The notes under the pieces are model-generated. The model was not told the DNA's origin and did not search any database. It saw only the letters and a list, made by a program, of their open reading frames with translations. Positions 26,488-35,830 of a stretch of DNA of 64,000 bases are shown here, one piece after another. The position numbers and the translations under genes were made by a program. The stretch's first letter is position 1, and every line of letters begins with the position of its first letter. The DNA lies in the NCBI RefSeq assembly GCF_030272695.1, contig NZ_JARFYN010000030.1, positions 1-64,000 of the forward strand, given 5' to 3'. Source of the stretch: Martinezella calliandrae (lineage in GTDB: Bacteria > Pseudomonadota > Alphaproteobacteria > Rhizobiales > Rhizobiaceae).

Positions 26488-27225
26488 ATGGCAGCCAGCG
26501 GTCTCCCGGAAAATTCGACCCACGCCCTGGAGAAACTCCGGGGTCTGTTGGGCTCGGACAACCTGGAGCCAGACGGCAAGCTGCCGACCGAGCGCGCGCT
26601 TTCGGAGATGTTCGGCGTAAGCCGCCGTGCCATCAGGCGGGCCTTGGAAGTGCTGGAGGCCGAAGGCCGCATCTGGCGGCGCCAGGGATCGGGCACCTAT
26701 GCCGGCCAACGCCCCGACGAATGGAGCCAGCATGTCGGTTCGCTGATCGCCGGCACCAACCTGATGGAAATCATGGAAGTGCGCCTGCGCGTCGAGCCAC
26801 AGCTTGCTCAACTCGCTGCCATGCGCGCCAAACCCGATGATATCGACCGCATGTACGAGCTGACGAAAAAGATCTTCACAAGCGGCGATGCCGATAGCCG
26901 CGAACTCTGGGACGGCGCGTTGCATCGCCTGATCGCACAGAGCGCCGGCAATCAGTTCTTTCTGACAATCTTCGATGTCATCAACCATGTCCGCCAGGAC
27001 GAGGCATGGCAAACCATTCGCGAATTGGCCCGCAGCATCAACAGGACACGCCCAGTAACCTATGCGCAACACGTGGCGATCATCGATGCGATCGCAGCCC
27101 GCGATCCAATCAGAGCTGCCGAAGCCATGCGCCAGCATCTGCTAGTGCTGCAGGAAAGCCTCATTCGCATCACCTCGCTGGACGCTCAACATCCGGAGAA
27201 GGAACTGGCCGAGGAGTTGAAATGA
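26488..27225 (+). CDS. FadR-type GntR transcriptional regulator of the peptide operon
   Basis: 245 residues from the ATG at 26488; a TTG at 26479 is also possible. The winged helix is LPTERALSEMFGVSRRAIRR, ALEVLEAEGRIWRRQGSGTY, followed by an FCD-type helical domain (MEVRLRVEPQLAQLAAMRAK; ELWDGALHRLIAQSAGNQF; YAQHVAIIDAIAARD; AEAMRQHLLVL) with candidate metal-binding His residues. It lies between the peptidase and the binding-protein gene with an operator-like palindrome in front, so it probably represses the importer operon and perhaps itself. The ligand may be a breakdown product such as an amino or organic acid. Confidence 0.85.
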   Translation: MAASGLPENSTHALEKLRGLLGSDNLEPDGKLPTERALSEMFGVSRRAIRRALEVLEAEGRIWRRQGSGTYAGQRPDEWSQHVGSLIAGTNLMEIMEVRLRVEPQLAQLAAMRAKPDDIDRMYELTKKIFTSGDADSRELWDGALHRLIAQSAGNQFFLTIFDVINHVRQDEAWQTIRELARSINRTRPVTYAQHVAIIDAIAARDPIRAAEAMRQHLLVLQESLIRITSLDAQHPEKELAEELK

Positions 27226-27314
27226 CCATTGGCGTGCCAAGACGCCGGGACCGACGGCCGGAGAGGAAACCGGCCGGAAATGCATTGAAAACAAAATCAT
27301 AACAGGAGAACATC

Positions 27315-28823
27315 ATGAAGATCGCCAAATTCTTGACAGCGCTGGCCGCCGGCGCGTTGATCGCGCTGCCGGCCTGCGCTGTTGAATTGAAGATCGGCCT
27401 GCAGGACGATGCCGACGTGCTGGATCCGGCACAATCACGCACGTTTGTTGGCCGCATCGTCTACACGGCGCTCTGCGACAAGCTTGTGGACGTGACGCCT
27501 GACCTCAAATTCGTACCGCAGCTCGCTACCTCGTGGAAATGGTCCGCGGATGGCAAGCAGCTGACGATGGAACTGCGCCAGGGCGTAAAATTCCAGGACG
27601 AAACGCCATTTAATGCGCAGGCCGTGGTGGACACCATCCAGCGCAACCAGACGATGCCGGAATCGCGCCGCAAAAGCGAGCTTTCCTCCGTCGCAAAGGT
27701 CGAGGCAACGGGCGAATACGAAGTGACCTTCACGCTGAAGGCGCCTGACGTCACGCTGCTCGCCCAACTTTCCGACCGCGCCGGCATGATCGTGTCGCCG
27801 ACGGCTGCCAAGGCATTGGGCGCGAAGTTCGGCGATCATCCGGTCTGCGCCGGTCCGTTCAAGTTCGTCGAGCGCGTGCAGCAGGACCGCATCGTGCTGG
27901 AGAAGTTCCAGGATTATTGGAACAAGGACAATATCTTCATCGACAAGGTGACCTACCTGCCGATCCCGGATACGACGGTTCGCCTCGCCAACCTGCGCTC
28001 GGGCGATCTCGACATGATCGAACGCCTTGCCGCGTCCGACATTGGCACAGTCAAGGGCGATTCCAATCTCTCCTATTCCGATGCCGTCGGGACGGGCTGG
28101 CTCGCGATCTACGCCAATGTCGGCAACGGCCCGCGCGCGGACAATCCGCTCGGCAAAGACAAGCGCCTACGCCAGGCCTTCTCGCTGGCAATCGATCGTG
28201 ACGCTGCCATGCAGGTGGTCTTCGATGGTACCGCGCTTGCCGGCAATCAGCCCTTTTCGCCGAACAGCCCGTGGTACGATAAGGATATTCCCGTTCCGGC
28301 CCGCGATGTCGACAAGGCAAAGGCGCTGATCAAGGCTGCCGGTTTCGATCGCCTGCCGGTCGAAATTGCCGTCACCAACGATCCGGTTACTCTGCAGACC
28401 ATGCAGATCATCCAGTCCATGGTCGCCGAAGCGGGTTTCGACGTCACTCTGCGACCGACCGAATTCGCCACGCTGCTCGATGCCCAGACTGGCGGCAACT
28501 ACCAGCTCAGTCGTTCCGATTGGTCCGGCCGCGCGGATCCTGACGGCAACATCCAGCAGTTCGTGACGACCGGTGCTGGCCTCAACGACTCCAAGTACAG
28601 CAATCCGGAAGTCGACAAGCTGCTGCTCGAAGCGCGCCAGTCTCAGGACAATGCTGTACGCAAGCAGAAATATGATGCCGCCCAGGCGATCCTGAACGAC
28701 GATCTGCCGATGATCTATATCGGCCACCAGGCATGGATCTGGGCCTATAACAAGAAGGTCACCGGCTTCGTGCCCTCGCCGGACGGCATGATCCGCCTCG
28801 TGGGCGTGAAGAAGAACAGCTAA
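27315..28823 (+). CDS. peptide-type ABC transporter periplasmic binding protein (SBP family 5)
   Basis: 502 residues with a signal peptide (MKIAKFLTALAAGALIALPA, cleavage near ACA). The mature protein has the DppA/OppA fold: DDADVLDPAQSRTFVGRIVY at the start, LATSWKWSADGKQLTMELRQ, then GVKFQDETPFNAQAVV and RQAFSLAIDRDAAMQVVF. A strong AGGAGAA ribosome site precedes the ATG. It delivers a peptide-like ligand to the two permeases encoded next. Family members bind di- and oligopeptides, glutathione, nickel, opines or plant glycosides, so the ligand must be inferred from the peptidase, GGT and DUF1028 neighbours. Confidence 0.9.
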   Translation: MKIAKFLTALAAGALIALPACAVELKIGLQDDADVLDPAQSRTFVGRIVYTALCDKLVDVTPDLKFVPQLATSWKWSADGKQLTMELRQGVKFQDETPFNAQAVVDTIQRNQTMPESRRKSELSSVAKVEATGEYEVTFTLKAPDVTLLAQLSDRAGMIVSPTAAKALGAKFGDHPVCAGPFKFVERVQQDRIVLEKFQDYWNKDNIFIDKVTYLPIPDTTVRLANLRSGDLDMIERLAASDIGTVKGDSNLSYSDAVGTGWLAIYANVGNGPRADNPLGKDKRLRQAFSLAIDRDAAMQVVFDGTALAGNQPFSPNSPWYDKDIPVPARDVDKAKALIKAAGFDRLPVEIAVTNDPVTLQTMQIIQSMVAEAGFDVTLRPTEFATLLDAQTGGNYQLSRSDWSGRADPDGNIQQFVTTGAGLNDSKYSNPEVDKLLLEARQSQDNAVRKQKYDAAQAILNDDLPMIYIGHQAWIWAYNKKVTGFVPSPDGMIRLVGVKKNS

Positions 28824-28903
28824 CGCAAAAGTGCCATGCAGAGTTCTGGGTTATCCTCCGCATGGCCCTCTCCCGCGATCGACGACGAAGTCAGGATCTG
28901 GTC

Positions 28904-29851
28904 ATGTATACCTTCATCGGAAAACGGCTGCTGGTCGCCATACCGACGCTGCTGATCATTTCCATCTTCGTTTTCTCCCTGCAGAAGCTTCTGCCGGGCG
29001 ATCCGGTCCTTTCGATGGCCGGCGAAGAGCGTGACCCGAAGATCATCGAGTTCCTCCGCGAGAAATACCGGCTGAACGATCCGGTGGTCTACCAGTACGG
29101 TTATTGGCTGAAGGGTGCTGTCAGCGGCGACCTCGGCATTTCGCTGCGCACCAACCAACCAGTGTTGACGCTGGTTGCCGAAAAGCTGCCGGTAACGATC
29201 CAACTCGCCGTCATGTCGATGATATTCGCCTTCGTCATCGGCATCCCCATGGGCATATTGGCGGCGGTCAAAAAGAATACCGTCATCGACTTTCTTGCCA
29301 ATATCGTCGCCCTGTGCGGATTGTCCGTGCCGAATTTCTGGCTCGGGATCATGTTGATCCTGCTGATATCGGTGAAACTTCACTGGCTTCCGGCTTCCGG
29401 CTATCAACCGTTCTTCGATGATCCTCTGCGATCGATCCAGACCATGCTGATGCCGTCCTTCGTGCTCGGCAATGCGCTCGCCGCGACGCTGATGCGCCAC
29501 ACGCGCTCGTCGATGCTGAGCGTGCTCAGCACAGATTACATCCGCACGGCTCGCGCCAAGGGCCTTCCAGAAGCTGCCGTCGTTCTCAGCCACTCTTTTC
29601 GCAACGCCATACTGCCGGTTGTCACCGTCAGCACGCTGCTCTTCGGCGAACTGCTGGCGGGTGCCGTTCTGACCGAGCAGATCTTTACCATTCCCGGTTT
29701 CGGCAAGCTCATCGTCGATGCCGTCTTCAACCGCGACTATGCCGTCGTCCAGGGTGTCGTGCTCTGCACCGCCGTCGGCTTTATTGGGATGAATCTGATC
29801 GCCGATGTCCTTTATGTTCTCCTCAACCCACGCCTGAGGGCCGCCCTATGA
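28904..29851 (+). CDS. peptide-type ABC transporter permease (DppB/GsiC-like)
   Basis: 315 residues from the ATG at 28904 (AGGA seven bases upstream). Six membrane helices; the N-terminus MYTFIGKRLLVAIPTLLIIS and the KLLPGDPVLSMAG segment are standard for the DppB branch. The coupling-helix EAA loop is DYIRTARAKGLPEAAVVLSH. It forms the inner-membrane channel with the next gene product, whose start overlaps its stop by four bases (ATGA). Confidence 0.9.
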   Translation: MYTFIGKRLLVAIPTLLIISIFVFSLQKLLPGDPVLSMAGEERDPKIIEFLREKYRLNDPVVYQYGYWLKGAVSGDLGISLRTNQPVLTLVAEKLPVTIQLAVMSMIFAFVIGIPMGILAAVKKNTVIDFLANIVALCGLSVPNFWLGIMLILLISVKLHWLPASGYQPFFDDPLRSIQTMLMPSFVLGNALAATLMRHTRSSMLSVLSTDYIRTARAKGLPEAAVVLSHSFRNAILPVVTVSTLLFGELLAGAVLTEQIFTIPGFGKLIVDAVFNRDYAVVQGVVLCTAVGFIGMNLIADVLYVLLNPRLRAAL

Positions 29852-30723
29852 CCGCGATCCCGCAGACGTCAATTGCAGCCCCGGTTAAACGCGCGCCGAA
29901 CCGCGCCTGGCGCAAATTGAAGGCCAACAAAGGGGCGCTGCTCGGCCTCGCCATCATCCTCTTCTTTGCCGCGCTCGCCATTCTGGCGCCGGTGTTGCCG
30001 CTGGCCGATCCGGTCGCGACGAGTTGGTCGACCATCCGCAAGGCGCCGTCGGCCGCCCATTGGCTCGGCACCGACGATATCGGCCGCGACATTCTCTCGC
30101 GCATGATCTGGGGGGCGCGCGCCTCTCTGATGGCCGGCATCTTTTCTGTCGCCATTGCGGTCGCCATCGGCGTACCCTTCGGCCTTATCTCCGGCTATTA
30201 CGGCGGCTGGATCGACCAGATCGTCTCGCGCATCACCGAAGCTTTCCTGGCAATGCCCTTTCTCATCACCGCGATCGCGCTCGCCGCCTTTCTTGGGCCG
30301 AGCCTGACCAATGCGATGATTGCCATCGGACTTTCGGCGACGCCTGTCTTCGTGCGCCTGACGCGCGGCCAGGTGCTTGCGGTGAAAACGGAAGAATATG
30401 TCGAAGGCGCACGCTCGATAGGCCTGCGCCATTTCAGCATCATCATCCGCTACATCCTGCCGAACGTTTTTGCGCCTATCCTGGTGCAGGCAACGCTCAC
30501 CATTGCAACGGCGATCATCGCCGAGGCCAGTCTCTCCTTCTTGGGCCTCGGCCAGCAACCGCCGGCGCCTAGCTGGGGATCGATGCTCAATGTCGCCAAG
30601 AACTACCTAGAGCAGGCGCCCTGGATGGCCATGTGGCCAGGCGCGGCCATTTTCCTCGTCGTCATCGGTTTCAATCTGCTCGGCGACGGCCTGCGCGACG
30701 CGCTCGACCCGCGCGAAGTATGA
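29848..30723 (+). CDS. peptide-type ABC transporter permease (DppC/GsiD-like)
   Basis: 291 residues with six membrane helices and the long N-terminal cytoplasmic arm of the DppC branch. Signatures are HWLGTDDIGRDILSRMIWGA, the EAA-loop EEYVEGARSIGLRHFSIIIR, and the C-terminal LLGDGLRDALDPR. It pairs with the DppB-like permease, to which it is translationally coupled. A degraded relative of its C-terminus is present near 55.1 kb. Confidence 0.9.
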   Translation: MTAIPQTSIAAPVKRAPNRAWRKLKANKGALLGLAIILFFAALAILAPVLPLADPVATSWSTIRKAPSAAHWLGTDDIGRDILSRMIWGARASLMAGIFSVAIAVAIGVPFGLISGYYGGWIDQIVSRITEAFLAMPFLITAIALAAFLGPSLTNAMIAIGLSATPVFVRLTRGQVLAVKTEEYVEGARSIGLRHFSIIIRYILPNVFAPILVQATLTIATAIIAEASLSFLGLGQQPPAPSWGSMLNVAKNYLEQAPWMAMWPGAAIFLVVIGFNLLGDGLRDALDPREV

Positions 30724-30744
30724 ATTTTCGAAAGGACTTCTGCC

Positions 30745-32532
30745 ATGACCGCATTTACAACTCGTCCTGAAATCCTAGGCACGTTTGGTGTCGTCACCTC
30801 CACCCACTGGATCGCCTCAGCGGTCGGGATGAGCATTCTCGAAAAGGGCGGCAACGCGTTCGATGCGGCGGTGGCGACAGGCTTCGTTCTGCAGATCGTC
30901 GAGCCGCATCTATGTGGGCCGGGCGGCGACATGCCTGCGGTCATCTATTCGAAGAAGAAGGACAAGGTTGAAGTCGTCTGTGCCCAGGGGACCGCTCCCG
31001 CCGGTGCCACCCTCGAGCATTATAAAGGCGAAGGCCTGTCGCTGATCCCCGGCGACGGCCTGCTCGCAACCGTTGTCCCCGGCGCCTTCGACGGCTGGAT
31101 GCTGATGCTGCGCGACTACGGCAAGCTCACCGTCCGCGATGTCTTGGAACCGGCAATCCACTATGCCGAGCACGGTCATCCAGTGTTGCCACGTGTCTCT
31201 GCTACCATTGCCGGCCTCGCCGAATTCTATCGCAAAGAGTGGCCAAGCTCCTACGAAACCTGGCTGCCGGGCGGCTCGGCTCCCGAGCCTTGGTCAAACT
31301 TCAAGAACCCCATCCTTGCCGAAACCTGGAAGCGCATTGTCTCGGAAGCGGAAAGCAAGAGTGGCCGCGAGACGCAGATCGATGCTGCCCGCGACGCCTA
31401 TTATCGCGGCTTCGTCGCAGAGGCGATCGACAGCTACGTGCGCGAGGCCGAAGTCATGGATGCGAGCGGCCAACGCCACAGGGGCGTACTGACCGCCGCC
31501 GACATGGCCAATTGGTCGGCAACGATCGAGGAGCCGCTGACCTATGACTATCATGGCTGGACGATCGCCAAGATCGGCCCCTGGGGTCAAGGCCCGGCCT
31601 TCCTGCAGACACTGTCGCTGCTGAAAGGCTTCAATCTCTCGGCCATGGATCCTGCCGGGGCGGATTTCGTGCACATCATCACGGAAGCCATGAAACTCGC
31701 TTTCGCCGATCGCGAGGTCTATTACGGCGATCCGAACTTCACCAAGGTGCCGCTCGATATCCTGTTGTCAAACGCCTATGCCGCGGAACGCAGCAAGTTG
31801 ATCACCTCGGAGGCTTCCCATTCCCTGCGTCCCGGCAGGCTATCCGGCTTCGAAAACCAGTATGACCTCACTATGGATATGCTGGAAACGCCGGAGGCCA
31901 AGGGTGGCGCAGTCTACGAGCCGACGATGTCGCACCTGACGGAAAAGCGCGGCGACACCGTTCATATCGACGTCATCGACCGCGAAGGCAACATGGTCTC
32001 GGTAACGCCATCGGGCGGATGGCTGCAATCCTCGCCAGTCGTTCCCGGCCTCGGCTTCTGCCTCAATTCGCGTGCGCAGATGTTCTGGTTGAAACCCGGC
32101 CTGCCTTCGTCGCTCGCGCCCGGCAAGCGGCCACGCACCACGCTGACGCCATCGCTTGGCCTTTACGAGGGCCGCCCGACGCTCGCCTTTGGCACACCTG
32201 GCGGCGATCAGCAGGAGCAATGGCAGCTCGCCTTCTTCCTGCGCTATGCTCATCACCACATGAACCTGCAGGAGGCGATCGATCAGCCGCTGTTCCACAC
32301 CTCGCATTTCCCGAGCTCCTTCTACCCCCGCACCCGCGACCCCGGCAGCATCACGGCGGAGGAAAATTTCGGCGCCGAGGTGCTCGACGCACTGCGCAAG
32401 AAAGGCCACAAGTTGACAGTTGCACCGGAATGGACGGTCGGCCGGCTGACCGCAGCGCGACGCGACGTAAGCGGCCTGCTGCGCGCGGCCGCCACGCCGC
32501 GTCTAATGCAGGCCTATGCGGTCGGGAGGTAA
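30745..32532 (+). CDS. gamma-glutamyltransferase family Ntn-hydrolase
   Basis: 595 residues, normal length. The proenzyme autocleavage and nucleophile threonine is in the EKRGDTVHIDVIDREGNMVS block, followed by GLGFCLNSRAQMFWL and GTPGGDQQEQWQ. The N-terminal GGNAFDAAVATGFVL and EPHLCGPGGDM segments are also typical. GGTs hydrolyse or transfer the gamma-glutamyl group of glutathione and related amides. No signal peptide is seen, which points to a cytoplasmic acylase-like member acting after import. It lies 21 bases after the permease gene and six before the DUF1028 gene, so it belongs to the importer operon. Confidence 0.9.
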   Translation: MTAFTTRPEILGTFGVVTSTHWIASAVGMSILEKGGNAFDAAVATGFVLQIVEPHLCGPGGDMPAVIYSKKKDKVEVVCAQGTAPAGATLEHYKGEGLSLIPGDGLLATVVPGAFDGWMLMLRDYGKLTVRDVLEPAIHYAEHGHPVLPRVSATIAGLAEFYRKEWPSSYETWLPGGSAPEPWSNFKNPILAETWKRIVSEAESKSGRETQIDAARDAYYRGFVAEAIDSYVREAEVMDASGQRHRGVLTAADMANWSATIEEPLTYDYHGWTIAKIGPWGQGPAFLQTLSLLKGFNLSAMDPAGADFVHIITEAMKLAFADREVYYGDPNFTKVPLDILLSNAYAAERSKLITSEASHSLRPGRLSGFENQYDLTMDMLETPEAKGGAVYEPTMSHLTEKRGDTVHIDVIDREGNMVSVTPSGGWLQSSPVVPGLGFCLNSRAQMFWLKPGLPSSLAPGKRPRTTLTPSLGLYEGRPTLAFGTPGGDQQEQWQLAFFLRYAHHHMNLQEAIDQPLFHTSHFPSSFYPRTRDPGSITAEENFGAEVLDALRKKGHKLTVAPEWTVGRLTAARRDVSGLLRAAATPRLMQAYAVGR

Positions 32533-32538
32533 GCGCTT

Positions 32539-33297
32539 ATGACCTGGTCGATCGTTACGCGCGAGCCGGAAACTGGCCACCTCGCCATCGCGGTTGCCAC
32601 CCGCTTCTTCGCGGTCGGCAGCATCGTACCAAATATTCGCGGCGGCATTGGCGCCGTCGCGACGCAGGCGTTCAGCAGCCCGCTTTACGGCATCGATGGT
32701 CTGGCCATGCTTGCCACCGGCCATGCGCCGGAGGAAATCATCAAGACATTGACCGCCCGCGACGAAGGCCGCGAACAGCGTCAGTTCCACCTGATCGACA
32801 GCAAGGGCAAAAATGCCGCTTTCACTGGCGCCAAATGCATCGACTGGGCCGGGCATCTAATCGACCAAAATGTCTCGGTTGCCGGCAATATGCTGGCCGG
32901 TCCGCAGGTGATCGCAGAGACTTTGTCGACCTTCAAGAGAACAAAGGGCAAGCCGCTCGCCGAGCGGCTGCTCGAAGCCATGCGTGCCGGCGAGCACGCT
33001 GGAGGCGACAAGCGCGGCAAGCAATCGGCTGCTTTGGTGATCTATCGCGACCAGGACTATGCCTGGCTGAACATCCGCGTCGATGACAGTGCCGATCCGC
33101 TGACCGAGCTCGAGCGGCTCTATGCCGTCGCACAGGAACGCTACCTGCATGTTGCCGAGACCACGCCCACCCGGCAGAACCCGAGCGGCATGATCGACCG
33201 CCGCGAGATCGACGAAAAGATCGCGGCGCTCGAGGCCGCAAGGATTGCCGAAGGCCGCGCGTCAGCCTCCTTCGCCACGTCGCCAAAGCCGTCATGA
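32539..33297 (+). CDS. DUF1028 protein (putative Ntn-hydrolase)
   Basis: 252 residues matching DUF1028: the conserved start MTWSIVTREPETGHLAIAVA, GSIVPNIRGGIGAVATQAF and SVAGNMLAGPQVIAE, with a C-terminal extension. The family is widespread next to peptide ABC transporters, has an Ntn-hydrolase-like fold by comparison, and has no firmly established activity. It follows the GGT gene by six bases and precedes the ATPase gene by 51. The most economical proposal is a second amidase acting on the imported compound or on the GGT product. The usual N-terminal nucleophile would have to be exposed by processing; after Met-1 the residues are Thr-Trp-Ser, so Thr-2 is a candidate. Confidence 0.85.
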   Translation: MTWSIVTREPETGHLAIAVATRFFAVGSIVPNIRGGIGAVATQAFSSPLYGIDGLAMLATGHAPEEIIKTLTARDEGREQRQFHLIDSKGKNAAFTGAKCIDWAGHLIDQNVSVAGNMLAGPQVIAETLSTFKRTKGKPLAERLLEAMRAGEHAGGDKRGKQSAALVIYRDQDYAWLNIRVDDSADPLTELERLYAVAQERYLHVAETTPTRQNPSGMIDRREIDEKIAALEAARIAEGRASASFATSPKPS

Positions 33298-33348
33298 GCG
33301 GCGCCGCATAATGCCTGATACGATACGCTAGATCATAAAGGTGAGCCC

Positions 33349-35199
33349 ATGACAGACGTAGCCGCTCAGCAGACGAACATAGACGCAAACCCCGTCCTCT
33401 CCGTCTCGAACCTGACGACATCGTTCCTTGCCGACGGCGAATGGCGCACGGTCGTGAAGAACATCTCCTTCGATGTCATGCCGGGCGAAACGGTGGCGAT
33501 TGTCGGAGAATCCGGCTCCGGCAAGAGTGTCACGTCGCTTTCGATCATGCGGCTGCTCGCCAGGGACGGCAGCCGCATCGAAGGCTCGATCAAGATCAAC
33601 GGTCGCGACATACTTTCGCTCTCGGACAATGAAATGCGCAAGGTGCGGGGCAAGGATGTCGCCATGATCTTCCAAGAGCCCATGACTAGCCTCAATCCGA
33701 TCTTCACCATCGGAAGGCAGATTTCCGAGGCGCTTACGTGCCATGGCGATATCTCCAAGGCCGAAGCCAAGGCCCAGACCATCCGCCTGCTCGAAAAAGT
33801 GCGCATTCCGAACGCATCCTCCCGCTTTGACGAATATCCGCATCAGTTTTCCGGCGGCATGCGCCAGCGCGTCATGATCGCGATGGCGCTGGCCTCCCGC
33901 CCGAAACTTCTGATTGCCGACGAACCGACGACGGCGCTCGACGTCACCATTCAGGGGCAAATCCTCGATCTCATCAAGGTTCTGCAGGAAGAGGAAGGCA
34001 TGTCCGTCCTTTTCATCACGCACGACATGGGCGTCGTTGCCGAAATTTCCGACCGAACCATCGTCATGTATCGCGGCGAAGCGGTCGAGACCGGCAACAC
34101 CGACGCTATCTTCCATCGCGGCCAGCACCCCTATACCCGCGCCCTCCTCTCTGCCGTGCCGCGGCTTGGCTCGATGAAAGAGCAGCCGCAGCCGCTGCGC
34201 TTCCCAATCGTCGACGCAAGCACCGGTGAGCGGACGGAGCCGACCGCGCTCGCCGGTACGGTTGATCGCGGCAAGACGCCGATTCTCGAGGTGAAGAATC
34301 TCGTGACCCGTTTCAATATTCATGGCGGGCTGCTCGGACGCACCACTGGCGCTATCCACGCCGTCGAGAACGTTTCCTTCGATCTTGCCCAGGGCGAGAC
34401 GCTGTCGCTCGTCGGCGAATCCGGCTGTGGCAAATCGACGACCGGACGCTCGATCATGCGCCTGATCGATCCCAATGCCGGGGAAGTCCGTCTCGACGGC
34501 TACGACGTGATGAAGCTCGATGCGCACAATCTGCGCCGCATGCGCCGCAGCATCCAGATGATCTTCCAGGATCCGTTCGCCAGCCTCAACCCACGCATGA
34601 CCATCGGCGCCGCTGTCGCCGAGCCATTCATCGAACACGGGCTCGGCACCCGAGCCCAGGCGCGCGAGAAAGCCGCCGACCTCTTGGAGCGTGTCGGGCT
34701 GACGGCCGATATGATGTCGCGCTACCCGCATGAATTTTCCGGCGGCCAGCGTCAGCGCATCTGCATTGCCCGTGCGCTCGCTCTCGACCCGAAGGTCATT
34801 GTGGCCGACGAAAGCGTCTCGGCTCTCGATGTCTCGATCAAGGCACAGGTCTGCAACCTCTTGATGGACCTGCAGCAGAGCCTCAATCTCGCTTACCTCT
34901 TCATCTCACACGACATGGCGGTCGTCGAACGAGTGAGCCATCGCGTCGCGGTGATGTATCTCGGCGAGATCGTCGAGATCGGCCCGCGTGCCTCGGTATT
35001 CGAAAACCCGCAGCATCCCTACACGAAGAAACTGATGGCGGCCGTCCCGGTGCCGGATCCCTCACGACGCGGCATCAAGCGCAATCTCGCCGTCGACGAG
35101 CTGAAGAGCCCGGTGCGGCCAGTCGGCTATAGTGCGCCGGCGCGCCAATATCGGGAGGTTGCGAATGGCCACCTGGTGCGGCTGGACGAGGCAGCGTAA
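33349..35199 (+). CDS. double ATPase of the peptide ABC importer (GsiA-like DppD-DppF fusion)
   Basis: 616 residues containing two complete ABC domains. Domain 1 has Walker A GESGSGKS, Q-loop MIFQEPMTSLNP, signature SGGMRQR, Walker B LLIADEPTTALD and switch HD. Domain 2 has GESGCGKST, MIFQDPFASLNP, SGGQRQR, VIVADESVSALD and HD. Both have the C-terminal oligopeptide-type extension (QHPYTRALLSAVPR; QHPYTKKLMAAVPV). GsiA of the E. coli glutathione importer is the same kind of fusion. It energises the two permeases above, so binding protein, permeases and ATPase form a complete importer. Confidence 0.92.
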   Translation: MTDVAAQQTNIDANPVLSVSNLTTSFLADGEWRTVVKNISFDVMPGETVAIVGESGSGKSVTSLSIMRLLARDGSRIEGSIKINGRDILSLSDNEMRKVRGKDVAMIFQEPMTSLNPIFTIGRQISEALTCHGDISKAEAKAQTIRLLEKVRIPNASSRFDEYPHQFSGGMRQRVMIAMALASRPKLLIADEPTTALDVTIQGQILDLIKVLQEEEGMSVLFITHDMGVVAEISDRTIVMYRGEAVETGNTDAIFHRGQHPYTRALLSAVPRLGSMKEQPQPLRFPIVDASTGERTEPTALAGTVDRGKTPILEVKNLVTRFNIHGGLLGRTTGAIHAVENVSFDLAQGETLSLVGESGCGKSTTGRSIMRLIDPNAGEVRLDGYDVMKLDAHNLRRMRRSIQMIFQDPFASLNPRMTIGAAVAEPFIEHGLGTRAQAREKAADLLERVGLTADMMSRYPHEFSGGQRQRICIARALALDPKVIVADESVSALDVSIKAQVCNLLMDLQQSLNLAYLFISHDMAVVERVSHRVAVMYLGEIVEIGPRASVFENPQHPYTKKLMAAVPVPDPSRRGIKRNLAVDELKSPVRPVGYSAPARQYREVANGHLVRLDEAA

Positions 35200-35278
35200 C
35201 GCAATCGTGCGGTTGACTTCTGCGGGCTCCAGCGTTGATATCGGCGGCCCGTTTTCAAAATGATTTGGAGTGATTGTG

Positions 35279-35830
35279 ATGACTGATACCGTGCTCGATA
35301 TTCCGGTGAAGAGGATTGACGGCAGCGAGACCACGCTTGCCGACTATCGCGGCAAGGTCATCATGGTCGTCAATGTCGCCTCCAAATGCGGACTGACGGT
35401 GCAATATGAAGGGCTGGAAAAGCTCTATGAGGACAAGCGCAACGACGGTCTCGTCATCGCTGGCTTTCCTGCCAATGATTTCAAAGGCCAGGAGCCCGGC
35501 ACGAATGACGAGATCCTGAGCTTCTGCACCCTGACTTATGACGTTCAGTTTCCGATGTTTTCCAAGATCGCGGTGACAGGCGAGGATCGGCATCCGCTCT
35601 ACGACAGCCTGATCGCTTCCGGCATCGAAACGACGGGTGACGGGCCGATGCGGGAACGCCTTGCCGAACACGGTCTGCATACCGGACAGGACGGCGGCAT
35701 CGTCTGGAATTTCGAAAAATTCCTGATCAGCCGCGACGGCAAGGTTGCTGCGCGCTTTGCACCTGACGTTACGGCAGACGATCCGCGATTGCTCGCCGTT
35801 CTGGAAAAAGAGCTGGCCCGCGCCGGCTGA
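35279..35830 (+). CDS. glutathione peroxidase family protein (BtuE-like)
   Basis: 183 residues from the ATG at 35279 (GGAG eight bases upstream). The peroxidatic Cys is in NVASKCGLTVQYEGL, the Gln in FPANDFKGQEPGTNDEI and the Trp/Asn in IVWNFEKFLISRDG, so the catalytic set is complete. It reduces hydroperoxides, in bacteria usually with thioredoxin rather than glutathione. It starts 79 bases after the ABC ATPase stop; it may be read through from the operon or have its own promoter. Its nearness to a GGT and a GsiA-type importer hints at, but does not prove, a thiol or glutathione theme. Confidence 0.88.
   Translation: MTDTVLDIPVKRIDGSETTLADYRGKVIMVVNVASKCGLTVQYEGLEKLYEDKRNDGLVIAGFPANDFKGQEPGTNDEILSFCTLTYDVQFPMFSKIAVTGEDRHPLYDSLIASGIETTGDGPMRERLAEHGLHTGQDGGIVWNFEKFLISRDGKVAARFAPDVTADDPRLLAVLEKELARAG

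Noticed and set aside
33328..34731. 467-codon open frame on the minus strand
   Set aside because: Antisense to the double ABC ATPase whose motifs are all intact.
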